Assembly: GCF_000263715.2 (NCBI RefSeq)
Contig: NZ_CM001514.1
Span: forward strand, 2,342,936-2,406,935
DNA length: 64,000 nt
Source of the DNA: Pseudomonas synxantha BG33R
GTDB taxonomy: Bacteria > Pseudomonadota > Gammaproteobacteria > Pseudomonadales > Pseudomonadaceae
Direction of reading: 5' to 3'
Positions 62,964-64,000 of this stretch are shown here, piece by piece. Position 1 is the first letter of the stretch, and each line of letters begins with the position of its first letter. Both the position numbers and the translations under genes were made by a program. The notes under the pieces were generated by a model. The model made no database searches. It worked only from the letters and a program-made list of their open reading frames with translations, and was not told the origin of the DNA.

Positions 62964-64000
62964 ATGAACAACAACACCCTCGAGAGTCCAGCACGGCGCG
63001 CGGTGATGGCGGGCACCGTGGTGGTGGCCGCGACGCTGGCGGCAGGCAGCGGCCTGGCACAGGCGCTGGAACCTTCCGGCAAAACCGGCAAAACCCCAGG
63101 TGCAGGCGTGGCGGTAGATGTGCTCATCGTCGGCGGCGGTTCGGCCGGCGCGGTCCTGGCCCGGCGCTTGAGCGAGAACAGCAAGCGCCAGGTGCTGCTG
63201 CTGGAGGCCGGTCACAGCTACGGTCCGCGTCAGTACCCCGAGATTCTCGCCAAGAGCGATATCGTCGGTGCCAATGGCAACCCTGAATTCGAATGGGGCT
63301 ACAAGACCCAACCCGGTTACATCGATCATCCCATTGGTGCGTTGCGCGGCAAGGTGCTGGGGGGCAGTTCAGCCATCAACGGTGCCGTAGCGATTCGCGC
63401 ACGGCCCGAAGACTTCAAGCGCTGGGACCTGCCGGGCTGGAGCTACGAAGACATGTTGCCCTCGTTCAAGAAACTGGAAACCCACAGCGGCGGTGCCAGC
63501 GCTTTGCACGGCCATGACGGGCCGCTGCCGGTGCACCAGTTGGATCGCGCCGACGTCACCCCCATGCAGCGGGCCTTTATCGACGCCAGCGTGAGCAATG
63601 GCTTCAAGGTGATCGGCGACTTTGACGGCGCGGATGCCAATGGTGTCGGCCCGTACCCGATGAACATCGTCAACGGCGTACGGGTCAACACCGGTATGGC
63701 TTACCTCACCGATGAAGTGCGTGCCCGCAACAACCTGCATATTCGTCCCGATAGCCTGGTGGACAAGGTGTTGTTCGACGGCAAACGCGCCATCGGTGTG
63801 CAACTGGCCAATGGCGAAAAACTCCTCGCCGGTGAAGTCATCCTCTCGGCCGGCAGCTATGGCAGCGCCGCGATTCTTCTGCGTTCCGGCGTTGGCCCGG
63901 GTGATGACTTGCGGGCCCTGGAGATTCCCGTGGTGGCCGATCTTCCGGTGGGCAAGCATTTGGTGGACCACCCGTTCTACTACAACGCCTACGCCGCCAA
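62964..64000 (+). CDS. GMC-family oxidoreductase (choline-dehydrogenase-like), partial
   Basis: The first 345 codons of a flavoprotein that runs off the right edge. The N-terminus has a Tat-like signal (SPARRAVMAGTVVVAATLAA). The FAD motif VLIVGGGSAGAVLARRLSEN and LLLEAG follow, then the GMC signature GGSSAINGAVAIRARPEDF and the second signature LSAGSYGSAAILLRSGVGP. Such enzymes oxidise alcohols. GGGAG lies 8 bases upstream of the ATG at 62964. It is 119 bases downstream of the LysR gene, the probable regulator. Confidence 0.92.
   Translation, partial: MNNNTLESPARRAVMAGTVVVAATLAAGSGLAQALEPSGKTGKTPGAGVAVDVLIVGGGSAGAVLARRLSENSKRQVLLLEAGHSYGPRQYPEILAKSDIVGANGNPEFEWGYKTQPGYIDHPIGALRGKVLGGSSAINGAVAIRARPEDFKRWDLPGWSYEDMLPSFKKLETHSGGASALHGHDGPLPVHQLDRADVTPMQRAFIDASVSNGFKVIGDFDGADANGVGPYPMNIVNGVRVNTGMAYLTDEVRARNNLHIRPDSLVDKVLFDGKRAIGVQLANGEKLLAGEVILSAGSYGSAAILLRSGVGPGDDLRALEIPVVADLPVGKHLVDHPFYYNAYAA

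Overview
The window looks like accessory DNA of a Pseudomonas (P. fluorescens/P. syringae type). The evidence is an integrative-conjugative-element (ICE) backbone of the PFGI-1/pKLC102 class, GC-rich genes of Pseudomonas type, and many insertion sequences (IS30, IS3, IS110, IS5, IS66, IS4). The last 2 kb (a LysR gene and a GMC oxidoreductase) look like ordinary genome. No tRNA, rRNA or CRISPR array was seen.

Layout. (1) 0.5-11.1 kb: ICE maintenance module on the minus strand, in the family's usual order: AlpA-like regulator, ParA, small protein, ParB, DUF2857, STY4528-type replication protein, PFL_4669, DUF3158, SSB, TopB. Most junctions overlap by 4 bases. An XRE regulator and a free-standing FecR-N-terminus-like protein lie at the left edge. 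(2) 11.6-25.6 kb: a plus-strand cluster of Rieske oxygenase alpha and beta subunits, asparagine-synthase-type amidotransferase, dehalogenase-fold hydrolase, ATC-hydrolase-like protein, methyltransferase, TonB-dependent transducer, flavin monooxygenase, two MFS transporters, and an ECF sigma/FecR pair. I cannot match it to a known pathway. It is the best candidate for an undescribed system: a small-molecule pathway with its own export, uptake and cell-surface signalling. (3) 25.7-33.7 kb: IS30, an AT-rich GH39-like gene, relics of wrbA and of a non-ribosomal peptide synthetase, an IS110 nested in an IS3, and a ParDE-type toxin-antitoxin pair. (4) 34-45 kb: DoxX, nitroreductase, UbiD decarboxylase, HSL-type esterase, a three-gene molybdenum hydroxylase with a CoxS-CoxG fusion, a broken xdhC and a LysR gene; probably catabolism of an aromatic or heteroaromatic acid. 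(5) 45-49 kb: two related lipoproteins flanking a decayed second GH39-like gene. (6) 49-51.9 kb: an IS66 inside an IS5. (7) 51.9-56.8 kb: a gentisate operon with a divergent LysR gene. (8) 57-61.9 kb: an IS66 fragment joined to a second copy of the sigma/FecR end of cluster 2. This copy carries an internal deletion of about 3.9 kb and is followed by an IS4 and a second, decayed IS30. (9) 61.9-64 kb: LysR and GMC oxidoreductase, running off the window.

The most striking features are the cluster at 11.6-25.6 kb, its partial duplication, the paired GH39/lipoprotein loci, and the number of single-base indels that break genes. The indels may be real decay or residual sequencing error, so every pseudogene call below carries that caveat. 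Family assignments come from reading motifs and neighbourhoods; no database search was possible.
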